Translations under genes and position numbers: made by a program
Part shown: positions 1 through 10,870 of the stretch, piece after piece
How the letters are laid out: each line of letters starts with the position of its first letter
Numbering within the stretch: position 1 is the first letter of the stretch
The notes under the pieces: generated by a model
Seen by the model: only the letters and a program-made list of their open reading frames with translations
Database searches by the model: none
What the model was told of the DNA's origin: nothing
Assembly: GCA_947179485.1 (NCBI GenBank)
Contig: OX359246.1
Span: 51,935,632 to 51,999,631 of the forward strand
Source: Allacma fusca
Taxonomy: Eukaryota > Arthropoda > Collembola > Symphypleona > Sminthuridae
Direction of reading: 5' to 3'
Length of the DNA stretch: 64,000 bases

Positions 1-287
1 ATTTATGCAATTAGTAACAAATTACTACATTATGAAGACGTTTTGTATAAAATTTCGTTGAATCCTATTCTCCATTTCTATTTTGATATTATTCCTCGTC
101 TGTTTAATAATTATTCTTCCTAAAACCTGTTTCCATAAAAATATATATTATAGATATAAATATATATTTTAGCAACACAGTCTGAAATACAATTACTGCA
201 TGTTGTAAGGTTAAAAGGGTATTAACAATAAGCTACAGAATTTTCCAACGGAAATTCCATTATTTTCATAAAATTCATCAAAATGTC
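1..287. other. AT-rich sequence, no gene seen
   Basis: AT-rich non-coding sequence up to the start of the GGGTAC array. I see no coding signal or repeat with recognisable ends. Confidence 0.5.
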
Positions 288-299
288 TCAAATCTCAAC

Positions 300-571
300 A
301 TATCCAAATACTCGGGTACAATGGTCGCGGGTACGGGTAAATGACACCACTATACCCGTACCCGGTGTGTATATACCCATTTTGAAATCCTTGTACCCGT
401 ACCCATACCCGTATCCGTACCCGAAATTTTGAGCCGACCAAAGTGTACCCGGGTAGTACCCGGAATTGTTCGGGTACACAAAATCCGTACCCGGGTAGTA
501 CCCATACCCGTACCCATACCCGTACCCATACCCGTTTACCCGAGTATTACCCATACCCGTGCCGAGCACTG
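300..571. mobile_element. hAT-like short element, right end, GGGTAC/GGGTAT hexamer array
   Basis: The stretch is built from CCCGTA/CCCATA hexamers, with GGGTAC in the opposite orientation at the left. The right end, read on the minus strand, starts CAGTGCTCGGCACGGGTATG, which fits a hAT-type terminus (YARNG) running into the repeated motif. No matching left terminus or target duplication was found, so the left end is probably lost. Long ORFs on both strands here only reflect the 6-bp periodicity. Confidence 0.55.
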
Positions 572-813
572 GTTAGTACTGACAATTAAATCCTTTATGT
601 GTGTTTTCTGCCAACTCGCTTCGATTGGAAGATCGGCTTGACTATCTTAAGGCTTTGTTTCCTGGTATTGTTTCAAAGATGTTTCAGATAAATTATCTGT
701 TGGCAAGTTTTTCCTTGAAATAACGAAGTGGCTTCTTTTTTAAAAATTTGACCCTCTCATGTAAAACTTAGCATTAGCACGTAGTCTTCACAGTAGCCCT
801 GAAAGCATTGCTT
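572..813. other. Spacer, no gene seen
   Basis: Non-coding sequence between the GGGTAC element and the left terminus of the DUF4806 transposon. Nothing was recognised. Confidence 0.4.
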
Positions 814-890
814 CCCAATAAACCAAAGCTCTTGGTAAGTTCCAGTTTTCGCCCCGGTAATGCTGGCTACACATCGGCAGGAAAATTATA
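814..890 (+). repeat. Left terminal inverted repeat of DUF4806 transposon
   Basis: The first 12 bases, CCCAATAAACCA, are identical to the inverted right end. Similarity resumes in the block AATGCTGGCTACACATCGG, which corresponds to AATAATGGCTACGTATCGG at the other end. Confidence 0.6.
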
Positions 891-1275
891 ATGGCATGCC
901 ATAGTTCAACCAGATCGATGCTTCTGGCCCAATACATTACCAATAACGGCAAAACTTAATTTAAACATTAAAGGATGTTTCCAGGCAACTCCTGATTGGC
1001 CCAATGTAGGATTCATGCTGGTTTTTGCCTTCATGAAATTAAATGCCAAACTGCTGGCAAAATCATATTGGCCCTTTCAAGGCATTACATAGCAGGCCCT
1101 ATATTGCCATTACTTTGCCGGACCGTTATATGATTGCCATCTCGCTTGCATCACTGAAGGAGATGCCGCGTAGCATTGCATCGTGCCTTCTTCCATGACT
1201 TGTTTCAATAACTGTGAATTACTGTGGGTCTGAATCTGCACGCTGTTGTTTCATAAAGTTACCATATCGTCAGTA

Positions 1276-3128
1276 ATGAAATCAACATTTTATATTGTAA
1301 AATTCCTCGAGGACAACGCGGTGGAAGTTGTTCCGTCAAATTGGATTGTTGAAAATAACAGCAAGTGTCACTGGCCATTAAACTTAGATGATACAAAAAT
1401 AATTAATTTAGTGCAGAAATGTGTGGAGCCGCTGGAGTATCCTAAAGTGGAATGGAAAGTATATGAGTGCAAAATTAAGTGCGGAACCGGTATGTACTTA
1501 GCTTTAGTTAAATATTTTCATTTTCATAGTTTGTATATTGAGTTTAGGTTAATTTGTAAACTGTAGTAAGTAGTTGGGTCAGTAATGTTAAATTTATCAA
1601 CAATAAGTTGACCTTATTTTCAGACTCGTATGAAAAGGCTAGTTCTGCTTTGGATAAGCCAGTTGTAAATAGTGACATTGAGCTCACAGAGGCGGAGGAC
1701 GTAAACACGCCCGGCCGGAAGCTTCGCAAGAGGAAGCCAAAGAAACCCGTGGATACAACAACAGAGTTAACGAGTGTTACTGCTCCAGGCCTAACCAATT
1801 CCTCTGCTGGATCTTCCGGTAGCAGCAATTTCGTACTGGCAAAATCAGCTCCGGCAGCGACAACTTGTGCTCCCTTTACATTTCCCGTTGAATTGGGTAA
1901 CATCTTTGATAATTTTGGTCAAAGTAAGTAACTAATATCGTGGTGTGTAGTGACGTCTAGTTAAAAACTAACATTGCATGGGGTGCTTGTAAATTAAATT
2001 ATATTAACCTACTAAAGTATTTATTTAAGATGTTCCCCAAGCGGAGGTCGTTATTGCACCCGAAGTTACTGAAGTGAATTTCAATTTTGACGAAAGTGGT
2101 TCATACGCTGATATTAGCTCTGCTTGCTTTAGCCAGACGCCTGAAACTAACGCTGCCTTGAGCCAAATACTTGCGTCCATCAATCAGCTCGTTTTAGACC
2201 AGAAAAGTATATAGATTATTTTTATATATTCAGTATAACTGTATTTTACCTTCCGCAATGCAATATGTACTGTTTGCGTGTGTAAACGTGTAAATTATAA
2301 TTACTTTGACTAAATTTGTATGTCAGATTTTCAGAAACTTGTGATCCGTCAACTGGCTAATATAACTACGGATCTAGCAGAAGTGGTTCGAATCACGTCA
2401 AAGAATACAAGCCAGCTTGTTGAAGTATTCGATGTTCCGGGGATCGATTTACCGATCAACACTTCTCAGGAATTCCATGCATTGCATCAATGGTTGACTT
2501 CTACTGAAAACAAAGCAAAATTCGTAAGCAGATTATGTCGCCTGAAATTAAATAATTTCTTAAATATTCGTGTTTTTGTTTGTTACGAAAAACGAAAATT
2601 AAATTAAATACTGTCCAAAAATTAGCCCTGGGGGTTTCTCAGTATTTTTTAAATTCGCTCTAAATTAACTATATAAATTATAACTAATTTCTATGATATT
2701 GTTTACAATTTTTAGGTACATTTCCTGAAAGGAATTGGTGGGGAGGACACTGATACATTTGTCAAGAGAATCTTAAGTTGAGTCATAGGTGGCGATCTAG
2801 CAAATTCTTCAAATTTTATTGGAGCTAATAACAAAACAAAATTTCAAGGTCACGCACTTATGGAATGTATATTAGGTAAATAACTGATTTTTATCAACAT
2901 TTGATTGAAATTTCGTACAATTTACATGCATCCCTTATATATAGTATGTAGATTACATTTTACATTACTTACACTACAGCTGCAGTCCGAAAGCAACCTG
3001 AAGATACCATTCCAACTGAATTTCAGTGCGAACGAGTTGTAAGAAAGTGGCTTCTGGGATCTGGTGATCGACACGGAGGGCGAACGCAGCGTCAGAAGAA
3101 AAAAGTTTTGGAAGAAAATAGTGCATAG
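1276..3128 (+). pseudogene. DUF4806-domain protein, six exons, one in-frame stop
   Basis: Six exons can be read with GT..AG borders and consistent phases: 1276-1489, 1624-1923, 2030-2206, 2327-2523, 2716-2875 and 2980-3128, in total 399 codons including the final TAG. The start is the ATG of MKSTFYIVKFLED; a longer upstream reading has no ATG. The N-terminal exon (STFYIVKF..VEVVPSNWI, then DSYEKASSAL across the first junction) is typical of arthropod DUF4806 proteins. Next come a basic patch (KLRKRKPKK), a low-complexity Ser/Thr/Ala linker and a helical region. DUF4806 itself runs from about exon 4 (DLPINTSQEFHALHQWL, then VHFLKGIGGEDTDTFVKRIL) to exon 6 (CERVVRKWLLGSG). A TGA at 2779-2781 interrupts DUF4806 in exon 5. 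The family occurs beside transposases; its function here is unknown. Confidence 0.75.
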
Positions 3129-3177
3129 AATATTTTGGAAATCGAATATTAGACATAAACCAGCCTGCTAATTAAAT

Positions 3178-5148
3178 ATGCTTATGAACAGTAGAACCAA
3201 AAGACGTAAATGTGCTAAAATTGCGTCACAATTGTTAGCAACTATTTCTACAGAGCGATTACATTCAGAAGTAGATATTTTAGACTTACAAACAACTAGC
3301 AATATACCCGTTTTTGAAAACCTTTCTAAAGTAGTAACGTATACGCAAACTACCGATCCTGATTTTACCGACAGTATTTCTGATTTAATAACCAGTAGTG
3401 ATACCTCTGATTCTGAAACACAGGATAAAATATCTGTTAACGTGCAGCTTGCAAAATGGTCAAGTTCTTACCAGGTACCTCATACAGCAGTGGATGCGTT
3501 GTTAAAAATTCTCGAACCGCATTTAATGGAGTTACCACTATGTAGTCGAACGTTGCTTTCCACTCCCCGAAATATTACTTTAGAGAATATAAGTGGTGGG
3601 GATTATTTTTATGTTGGTATGGAAGAGCACATAAAATCAAGAGTAATAGCGGGACTCAAACCAAACATATTACCTCATTTTTATGACAAGGGCAGTTTAA
3701 ATTTTATCAGTGTTACGATCGGTTGTGATGGGTTACCAATAAGCAAAAGTAGCAATCAACAAGTGTGGCTCCTGATGGGAATTGTGAATCAGTCGGTTTG
3801 TCAAGAACCATCTTTAATTGCAATATTTTCAGGGAAGAGCAAACCAAAATCTCTTGAAGACTATTTATCAAAATTTGTAATTGAGGCCCAGAAACTTGAA
3901 AATGAGGGTATAACTGTTGATGGAGTCAAATACGATTTTTTTATTAGTTTTTTTGCTGCTGACGCTCCTGCGCGTAGTTTTCTAAAGCGTATAAAACCCC
4001 ATAATTCATATTTTGCGTGTGAGAAATGATAGCAGGAAGGCGACTGGGTTGAACGAAGGGTTACTTTTCCTGAAGTAAATTGTAATTTACGTACTGATGA
4101 GAGTTTTTTGAAGCAAACCCAAGAGGAGCATCATGTTGGGGGTTCACCATTAGTATCACTTTCAGTTGGAATGGTTAGTCAGTTTGTATTAGATTACATG
4201 CATCTTGTTTGCTTAGGCGTTATGCGAAAACTACTTGTTACGTGGATAAAAGGCTCGTTAAAAGTTAGGCTTCGTAGTGCACATGTGGACTCCATTTCGG
4301 CTAATCTGGTTAGACTTGCTGTGTTCACCCCGATAAATTTTGCGCGAAAACCTCGTTCACTTCGTGAGGTTGACCGTTTTAAAGCTGCAGAGTTCAGATC
4401 ATTTTTGCTGTACTACGGTATTGTTTGTCTTAAAAACGTATTACCGAACCCTCTATACAACCATTTTCTGTTGCTTCAGGCATCTATATTTATTCTTGTT
4501 TGCCCCAACGCACATCTGCCAGATATTAACTCAGTTGCAAAGCAATTACTTTTTAATTTTGTATCCCAGTGTAAGCCTTTGTATGGACAAGAATTTTTAG
4601 TTTATAATGTACATTCCTTACTCCATTTACCTGACGATGCGCTAAAGTTTTCTAGCTTAGATAACTTTAGTGCATTCGGGTTTGAAAATTATATGCAAAG
4701 TATCAAAAAAATGATTAAATCGAAGAAACACTTCGTTCAGCAAATTGTAAACCGGGTTTGCGAAACAGATCGCACATTTTCGTCTATACCAGTAAAATCC
4801 GGGTTTGTATTAAAGTCTCGCAAACATAAATATATGCTAAAAGGTACATTGCTCGCAACTAATGAATCGGATTCATGTTTTTTGACCCATGGCCAAAAAG
4901 TACTAAAAATAACCTGTCTTGATGATGCTGAGAATGGAATTGTTGAGTGTCAATATTTTCAAAATGTTACAGGAATACCAGAATATCCGCTTGATAGTAG
5001 AAAATTATCAATTTACTGCTGTAGTGATCCTTCTTCTAATGTTAAAGTCCTTATTACAGAACTGAAGCAAAAATGCGCTTTATTTCCTATGTATGATGTT
5101 GATAATGTGTTTCTGTGTATACCATTGACTTTCGAAATTCTACATTGA
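3178..5148 (+). pseudogene. Transposase-like protein of the DUF4806 element, broken by two adjacent stops
   Basis: One reading frame of 657 codons, interrupted only by TGA TAG at 4027-4032. The N-terminal part starts MLMNSRTKRRKCAKIAS and continues through a Ser/Thr/Asp-rich linker into a folded-looking region with VTIGCDGLPISKSSNQQVWL, which resembles a transposase core with an acidic residue after a beta-strand. The stops fall in a Cys-rich motif (SYFACEK..QEGDW). After them comes LDYMHLVCLGVMRKLL, a stretch typical of large uncharacterised insect and cnidarian transposase-like proteins, followed by FLVYNVHSLLHLPDDA. It starts 49 bases after the DUF4806 gene on the same strand and inside the same inverted repeats, so the two are probably the gene set of one element. 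I cannot place the catalytic triad with certainty. Confidence 0.65.
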
Positions 5149-5459
5149 TCATACATTATTTTACAACAATTTGGATTTCACGATGCTATGCACTTTAATA
5201 TATAATAAAATTTTAAATGAACAAAATTAGTGTTGTAATATTTTATTTTAAATACGAAGGTGGAGACAAGGAGGAGTGCCGGATAATTGCCGGCACACGC
5301 CAGGCGTGTTTAATATTTTCGTAAGGGTATTTTACCGGCAGCCGAAACGCAACCAGCATTGGACCAATTTCGGTCCATTGGGTTATACACTTGATGGAAA
5401 CATGAAACAACCTCTACGTTTCCTAATGCTCATTTCCATTACAAGGCCAGCACAAGCCC

Positions 5460-5540
5460 AGCGGACAATTCCGATACGTAGCCATTATTGGCAATTTTAT
5501 GTTGGCCCTGTACTGAGCCAACACTTTCTGGTTTATTGGG
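5460..5540 (-). repeat. Right terminal inverted repeat of DUF4806 transposon
   Basis: Reverse complement of the left terminus: it starts CCCAATAAACCAGAAAG and has the same internal GGCTAC..ATCGG block about 50 bases in. Confidence 0.6.
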
Positions 5541-7177
5541 TTTTGTATGGTTAATAAAAACACCGTCGGTTTTAATTAAAATTTGCCACTTACGTAAAGA
5601 TAACCCATGATCAGACTACCCATTTGTGTAACCAACATCCTAATATTACCGATTTGGCCGTCTGTCTGACCAGCAACCAGAAAAGTGATATATAGGTACG
5701 CATTTATGTGATTTCAGTTTGCCAGGGTGGAGTCCCTGTATTTGGTAAAAACTTGCATAGGTTCATTAAGGTGTAGTATATACTGGGTAGAATAGAATTT
5801 ACAAAAGTGTTTCACTCTCAATTTCTTAATTTGATTTTGAAATATGTAGGAGAGTTGAAATAATAAGTGTTTGAGTCTGGCGCCATTCAAGGATTGTGAT
5901 GGTACTGATGTAGCTGTACTGGTACTCTTGCTGAATTTTCACGAACTTTTAACATCCGACATAAATAGTATTTGAGCTAGAGTTTGGAACAGTTTTGGCT
6001 TCAGTTACATTTTCAAGTTCCAGTTTAAACAAGTAAACTGCATTTATATATACAGAATAAACTCGTTCATCTACTGAATTCACTGGCAGCGTAACATTTA
6101 CGCCGTAAACAAGTATATTACACAAACACTAAAGATTTAACTTAAACTCGTCATGCCTCAGGTTGTTCAAATTTGAATAAACTATTTAAAACTTTTTTAG
6201 AACCTTATTTTGAGATTATTAGAGTTTGCAAATCTAAAACAACCCACAAGTTGTTTGCCGATAAATGTAATATTTGCAACCACGTGGCTACTAGATTTGC
6301 AATCTTTTGCTTCAGCAAATGACTGTAAGTGCTAGTTACTGTCATTACTTTCGTGAATTAGAATTTCCTAAATCCTCTTTCCTGTGTTTTCTTCGCCTGT
6401 CGACCCATCTGGGTGGTTTTTATGTTCTCTCCATAACTGGCATTCAAGAAAAAATACATCAATAAACAGAAACGTTATACCACTACATCGATGTATATAC
6501 TTTGACGAAAGCATTCCAAGGTTTTTTTAAAATCCCTAATTACAACTTTCGAGAAGAATTAGAATCGCCACACTAATAAACACCAATGCTGTATGAAAAG
6601 CCTACATGACTTTCGACCAAATAATGTTTAAACGCAGTGTTTTTAATATTAAAATTTGTTTCGGAAAACGATAAAAGCTGATATTGCGTAATCTTTTGTA
6701 CAAGACCCAGATATACCCATACCCCATTGATCCAGATAAATCAGCAAATTTATAAATATTTGTAATATTTCTGGTGTATCCCGTGATAGGCCAGCAAAAT
6801 ATCTGTAAGAATGAAATGTTTCGGTGTAAACGCATTGTGGTCTCAATTGCCAATGCTACTTAAAATACAAATGCTGTTAGTTTAATATTCCATTCCATGC
6901 TTTCATTTTGTTGCCAAGTATTGCCTTCCATATGTGTTTGTGTTATCCAAACTGATTCCCAGCTCAAACGAAAACAACAACGAAGGATGCAGGATTCAAT
7001 TCACGTTTCTACGAATGATTATTTGAACGTTTCTTATTTGAATTTTGATTGATTGAAGTATTCGAACACTCAATGTTAAGTAAATTTATGCAGTATTTTG
7101 TGGTGTATTTTTAGGTACAAATACAGACACAAATTTTGTTATGACTTCGTACTCGGGCCGTACTTGTTCTTGAACCT
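5541..7177. other. Intergenic sequence, no gene recognised
   Basis: AT-rich DNA. ORFs here are below 85 codons and match no family I know. No repeat with clear termini was seen. Confidence 0.4.
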
Positions 7178-7185
7178 CGAGTAGG

Positions 7186-8088
7186 CAGAGCTATGCAAAA
7201 TACTTGTTCTTCGATGACAAAATACAAAATAAAATACCTGAAATAAAATATGGAAAATACAAAATAAAAAGTAAAATACCTCAGGTTAAGTTGGTAAAAT
7301 ACAAATAAAAATACAATACATCGTAGTTAATTTAAAATACTCAAATACAAAATACTATATTTTAAATACAATACTTACCTTAAAATACCCAAATATATAA
7401 TGCTCGCTCTTTACGGTTTATAGAACAAAAACAGCTTCAAAACATAATCAGATAACTAATCACTTCAAAGACATAATAAGACATGTGTAGTAACAAATTG
7501 TTCAACTGTTGCCGAATAGGTCAGTCCATTATAATTATATTTTAAATCATCTTGTCTGTTAATGAAGTAATGTAGAATAATATGAAATTTTTTATTAGTA
7601 ATTAAATGTATTTTCGGAATAATTATTACAAAAAGGAGTTAATATCTGAAATTAAATCGAGTCGGCCTTCCGCGTATTCTAAATATCGCTGTTGAAGAGG
7701 CAAAATGGTTGGAGGTGCGTTGTACAAAAGCATCCGCGCGTAGACCATTTTGCCTCTTCAGTGATGATAAGAACCTGAACATATTTCATGTAGTATTCAT
7801 TCTAACGTGTTACTCCAATGCTAAAATGGAATTCTCGCAGATATTGCACTTCATACAAGCGACAAACAATGTCAAATACAGAAAACATACAGCTGAAACG
7901 TATTTTGAGCCAAATACTTTATTTAAAATTCAGGTCACATTTCACTGTCAGTAAGTAAATAACCAAATACTTAAAATACTAAGTACAAAATACTTGCCCA
8001 CTGCTTGCCAACATTGAAATACAAAATACTTTGTGGTCTCAAAATACGTATTTTAAAATACTGTACTTGAAAATACTGCATAGCTCTG
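7186..8088. mobile_element. hAT-type MITE, CAGAGCTATGCA family, copy 1
   Basis: The left terminus is CAGAGCTATGCA and the right terminus its reverse complement, TGCATAGCTCTG. The 8-bp target duplication CGAGTAGG is exact on both sides (7178-7185 and 8089-8096). The arms are rich in AAAATAC/GTATTTT, the motif next to the terminus. The centre has a perfect 16-bp inverted repeat (TGAAGAGGCAAAATGG and its complement, 7693-7764 region). An 81-codon ORF at 7709-7954 (starting MEVRCTKASARRPF) gives the same protein in the second copy at 20542, but it has no recognisable domain and may be incidental. Confidence 0.9.
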
Positions 8089-8376
8089 CGAGTAGGTAAT
8101 CGAGCCCGCACTTAGCTCTACTGAACATGACGCTTACAACGGATGATTACTCAAACGACATTAAGACAAGGCATTTGAAGGCATACCTCTCAATGGAAAT
8201 ATATGAAACGTGATATTCCTTGGATAATATTATATTTAATATTTGTGTACTTAATCTAAATGTTTGCTGTTATCACGTATTTACAATGATCATATGTTGA
8301 TATTATTATGTGTTATTCAAATTGGATTTACTGATGTATTCCATGATAGCAATGATGACTTTATTGAAGTGTGCAT

Positions 8377-9238
8377 CAAAGATGCTAAACTGATTTTGCC
8401 TTCCTACATCCTACCTATACATTTAGTTTCGGAGGGGCCTTCCTTTTCCCCTATTTGTGCAATTGTACGGCCTATATCCTTCCCTACAAGTAGGCATTTG
8501 AGGCTGCCTACATTTCTGCCTATATAGGGATACGGAAAGTGTTATCCCCTTCCTGCATGTGACGATGTGACCCTATACTGCAGAATTAAATTATGTTTTT
8601 ATTGAAATTCACAAATTACATTTTGCTGTTTTATTTTAGCAAATTTATTTTGGACATATAACATTAGTTTAGAAAACATTCCCTCATATGCAGCAACTAT
8701 TCAGCAATTGTTTGTTACTATGTATCATACATTTAAACAAACTGATTTTGAGTACTTCTTCTAAATTAATTTTACTCATGCATTATGTGAAACCTCGTAT
8801 GTCGTATTGATCGGGCCTATTGCACGTTACAGTAAGTATAAGCCATGGAGCAATCACATACAATGTATGTACATGTACTTACAATTAGTTATGTATGGAT
8901 ATTATTTTGAATGGGAAATCTCACATGTCCCTGCAGTAGCCTGATATTCCAAAGTTTAAAAATCGTTATGGTTTGCATTGAGATAAAGACTTCCATAATG
9001 TGACAATAGTTATTATATACATCCTATATATTTGCCTTCGTGTTCTCGTGCTGCCTACATATTTGCCTATATGACCGCGTGTATGCAGGCGTGTATTTCC
9101 TATTTATAGGCATTTTTTCTGCAAAAACCAGTGCACCCTATTTTGCCTATAATTTTTTCTGAAAATAGCTCGCACGCTATAAATAGGCCTACAAGTAGGA
9201 TTACATGTAGGATAGGCTAGCATCTTTGGTGTGCAATA
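8377..9238. mobile_element. hAT-type MITE, CAAAGATG family (GCCTATA motif), copy 1
   Basis: Termini CAAAGATGCTAAAC and, inverted, CAAAGATGCTAGCCTATCC. The flanks GTGTGCAT (8369-8376) and GTGTGCAA (9239-9246) match at 7 of 8 bases. The arms are made of CCTAC, GCCTATA and TAGGCA motifs in mirrored orientation, while the middle is ordinary AT-rich DNA. Confidence 0.8.
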
Positions 9239-10091
9239 TGCATGCGTCTAATAATAATTATACTTTGTGTATTGTTGTCACTCAGATATATCGAATGCAT
9301 AGACTATATTACCTATGTACTATGAAAACCTGTGTAAACCTGTAATGTATGACGTAGCCCATTTCCAGGATTCAACTTCATATTTCATTACTGTAATTTC
9401 ATTCCCGTTCCATTTGTCTATATTTCTATTAACGTAACAACATTGTAACCAGATTAAATAGTTTTCGATCATAATTTTACAATTTTTGATATAGATCAGG
9501 ACACGTCTGGCAGTAAAACTGAAGGCACATCTGTGCGGTTATCGACACCGGCATCGATGAATTCTCAGGACCACCATTGGACTACTGTTTCTACAACTCA
9601 ATGTTGGAGTACAATACTAGAAGATTAACAGAGGCTGGATAGACAGCATATAAAGAAGTAAATCGTTTATATACTCAACACGGTGGTCAAAGTGAAGATA
9701 AACCTGTTATTAAGCAGAATTTGGAGCTCATACACAATCAGAACAATAAAATTATTACATAAGTGCGGTTAATGTATTGGAGTGCTTAAACGCCTTACAA
9801 CAAGGGTGTAGTAAGCGTAAAAATCATCATGTTTCTGTTACAACAGATTTGTTTTACAAAGTGATAACCAAACCAGTATACACTAATCAATATGAGAAAA
9901 CATTGATGTCTCGTGTCACCCTCATTAAAATGCCTTGTTGCCCGAATAATTGTACCTATGGATTTTGTTACTTCATTAGTCATAGTGTTCGTTAAAATTA
10001 AGTTTCTTGGCAATAATAATTGTTATACCCATTTATTTGAAAGACTACTCAGTTATTTTCTGTAATAATATTAAAAAGCCTAAAACACGTC
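9239..10091. other. Spacer with a weak coding-like stretch
   Basis: Nothing certain here. About 9495-9765 reads as a possible decayed exon (DQDTSGSKTEGTSVRLSTP, then a frameshift and YKEVNRLYTQHGG) but contains stops and matches no family I recognise. Confidence 0.25.
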
Positions 10092-10099
10092 ATTCTTGC

Positions 10100-10862
10100 T
10101 AGGGAAGCGCAAAGGTACAAAACCTTCGTTCCTGTTCCTGCTCCTGAACACGAACCCATAAATACAGGTACAAAATTTATGTTCCTGTACCTATGCTAAA
10201 CTTTTGCAGGTACAAATTTTCCGTTCCTGTACCTGTTCACACATCTAAAATCTTGTACCTGTTCCTGAAAAGTACCCAAAACGTGTACCCATTCCCAAAA
10301 GTTATGCAAATACCCGGGTGCGTCCCCGGGTACTTTATTTTAAACATATGAATTTAAGATAAACGTTTTTTTACTATTTTTTGCTTGTAAATAAATAATT
10401 TCATTGTTCCTGTATATTTTTGTACTATAAAATAATTATTGCACCGTAACTTGTTTATTACTTTTAAGGGCGGAAAAGCAACTTTACTTTTAAGCTTTTT
10501 TGCTGATAAGTTTGTCTTCATAAATGCTTCCGAATATTTCCAGTGGAAATAAATAAATAATTTTTATTACTACGTTTATATTACAATAAAACCTACCTGC
10601 AGTAATTGCACTGGAATGCAAAAAAATTCATTTCGAGCGTTCATTGGTGCTTTGGAAATTATTACAGTTCAAGAACGTCAAAGTACCCGGGTCCACACGT
10701 TTAAATATGGGTCATTCAACAGTGTGGACCTGTTCCTATTGGGAACACACAAGACTTTCGTTCTTGTACCTGTTTGTGACTTTTAAACTGTACCCATTTT
10801 GGACCTGTTCCTGTTCCTGTACCCAAATACCCGGGTTGGTCCTGTTCCCAAGAGCTTCCCTA
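10100..10862. mobile_element. hAT-type MITE, TAGGGAAGC family (GGTAC/GTTCC motif)
   Basis: The termini TAGGGAAGC and GCTTCCCTA are perfect inverted repeats, flanked by an exact 8-bp duplication ATTCTTGC (10092-10099 and 10863-10870). The arms consist of CAGGTAC, GTTCCTGT and CCCGGGT motifs, oriented oppositely at the two ends. The centre is plain AT-rich DNA. Confidence 0.9.
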
Positions 10863-10870
10863 ATTCTTGC

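Larger units (their letters stand above)
814..5540 (+). mobile_element. Two-gene DNA transposon with DUF4806 gene and transposase-like gene
   Basis: Imperfect terminal inverted repeats bracket two genes on the plus strand. The left end reads CCCAATAAACCAAAGCTCTTGG and the right end, reverse complemented, CCCAATAAACCAGAAAGTGTTGG. A second matched block follows in both arms (GGCTAC..ATCGG). The terminal regions carry recurring TTGGCC and ATTGCC motifs and are less AT-rich than the surroundings. Inside are a spliced DUF4806 gene (1276-3128) and a transposase-like ORF (3178-5148). No convincing target-site duplication was found beside the termini (left ..GCTT, right TTTTG..). Both genes carry stops, so this copy is dead. 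The superfamily is not assigned. Confidence 0.65.

Noticed and set aside
300-571. Telomere-like hexamer array
   Set aside because: GGGTAC/GGGTAT words occur in both orientations and the right end has a hAT-like terminus; the sequence is not the arthropod TTAGG repeat.
2779-2781. TGA recoded as an amino acid (several frames here are interrupted by TGA)
   Set aside because: Interruptions also include TAG, TAA and frameshifts, and the TGA codons stand at positions expecting different residues. Plain decay explains them.
9777-10013. Overlapping 72-codon ORFs on both strands
   Set aside because: No domain, no splice context, and both strands open by chance in AT-rich DNA.
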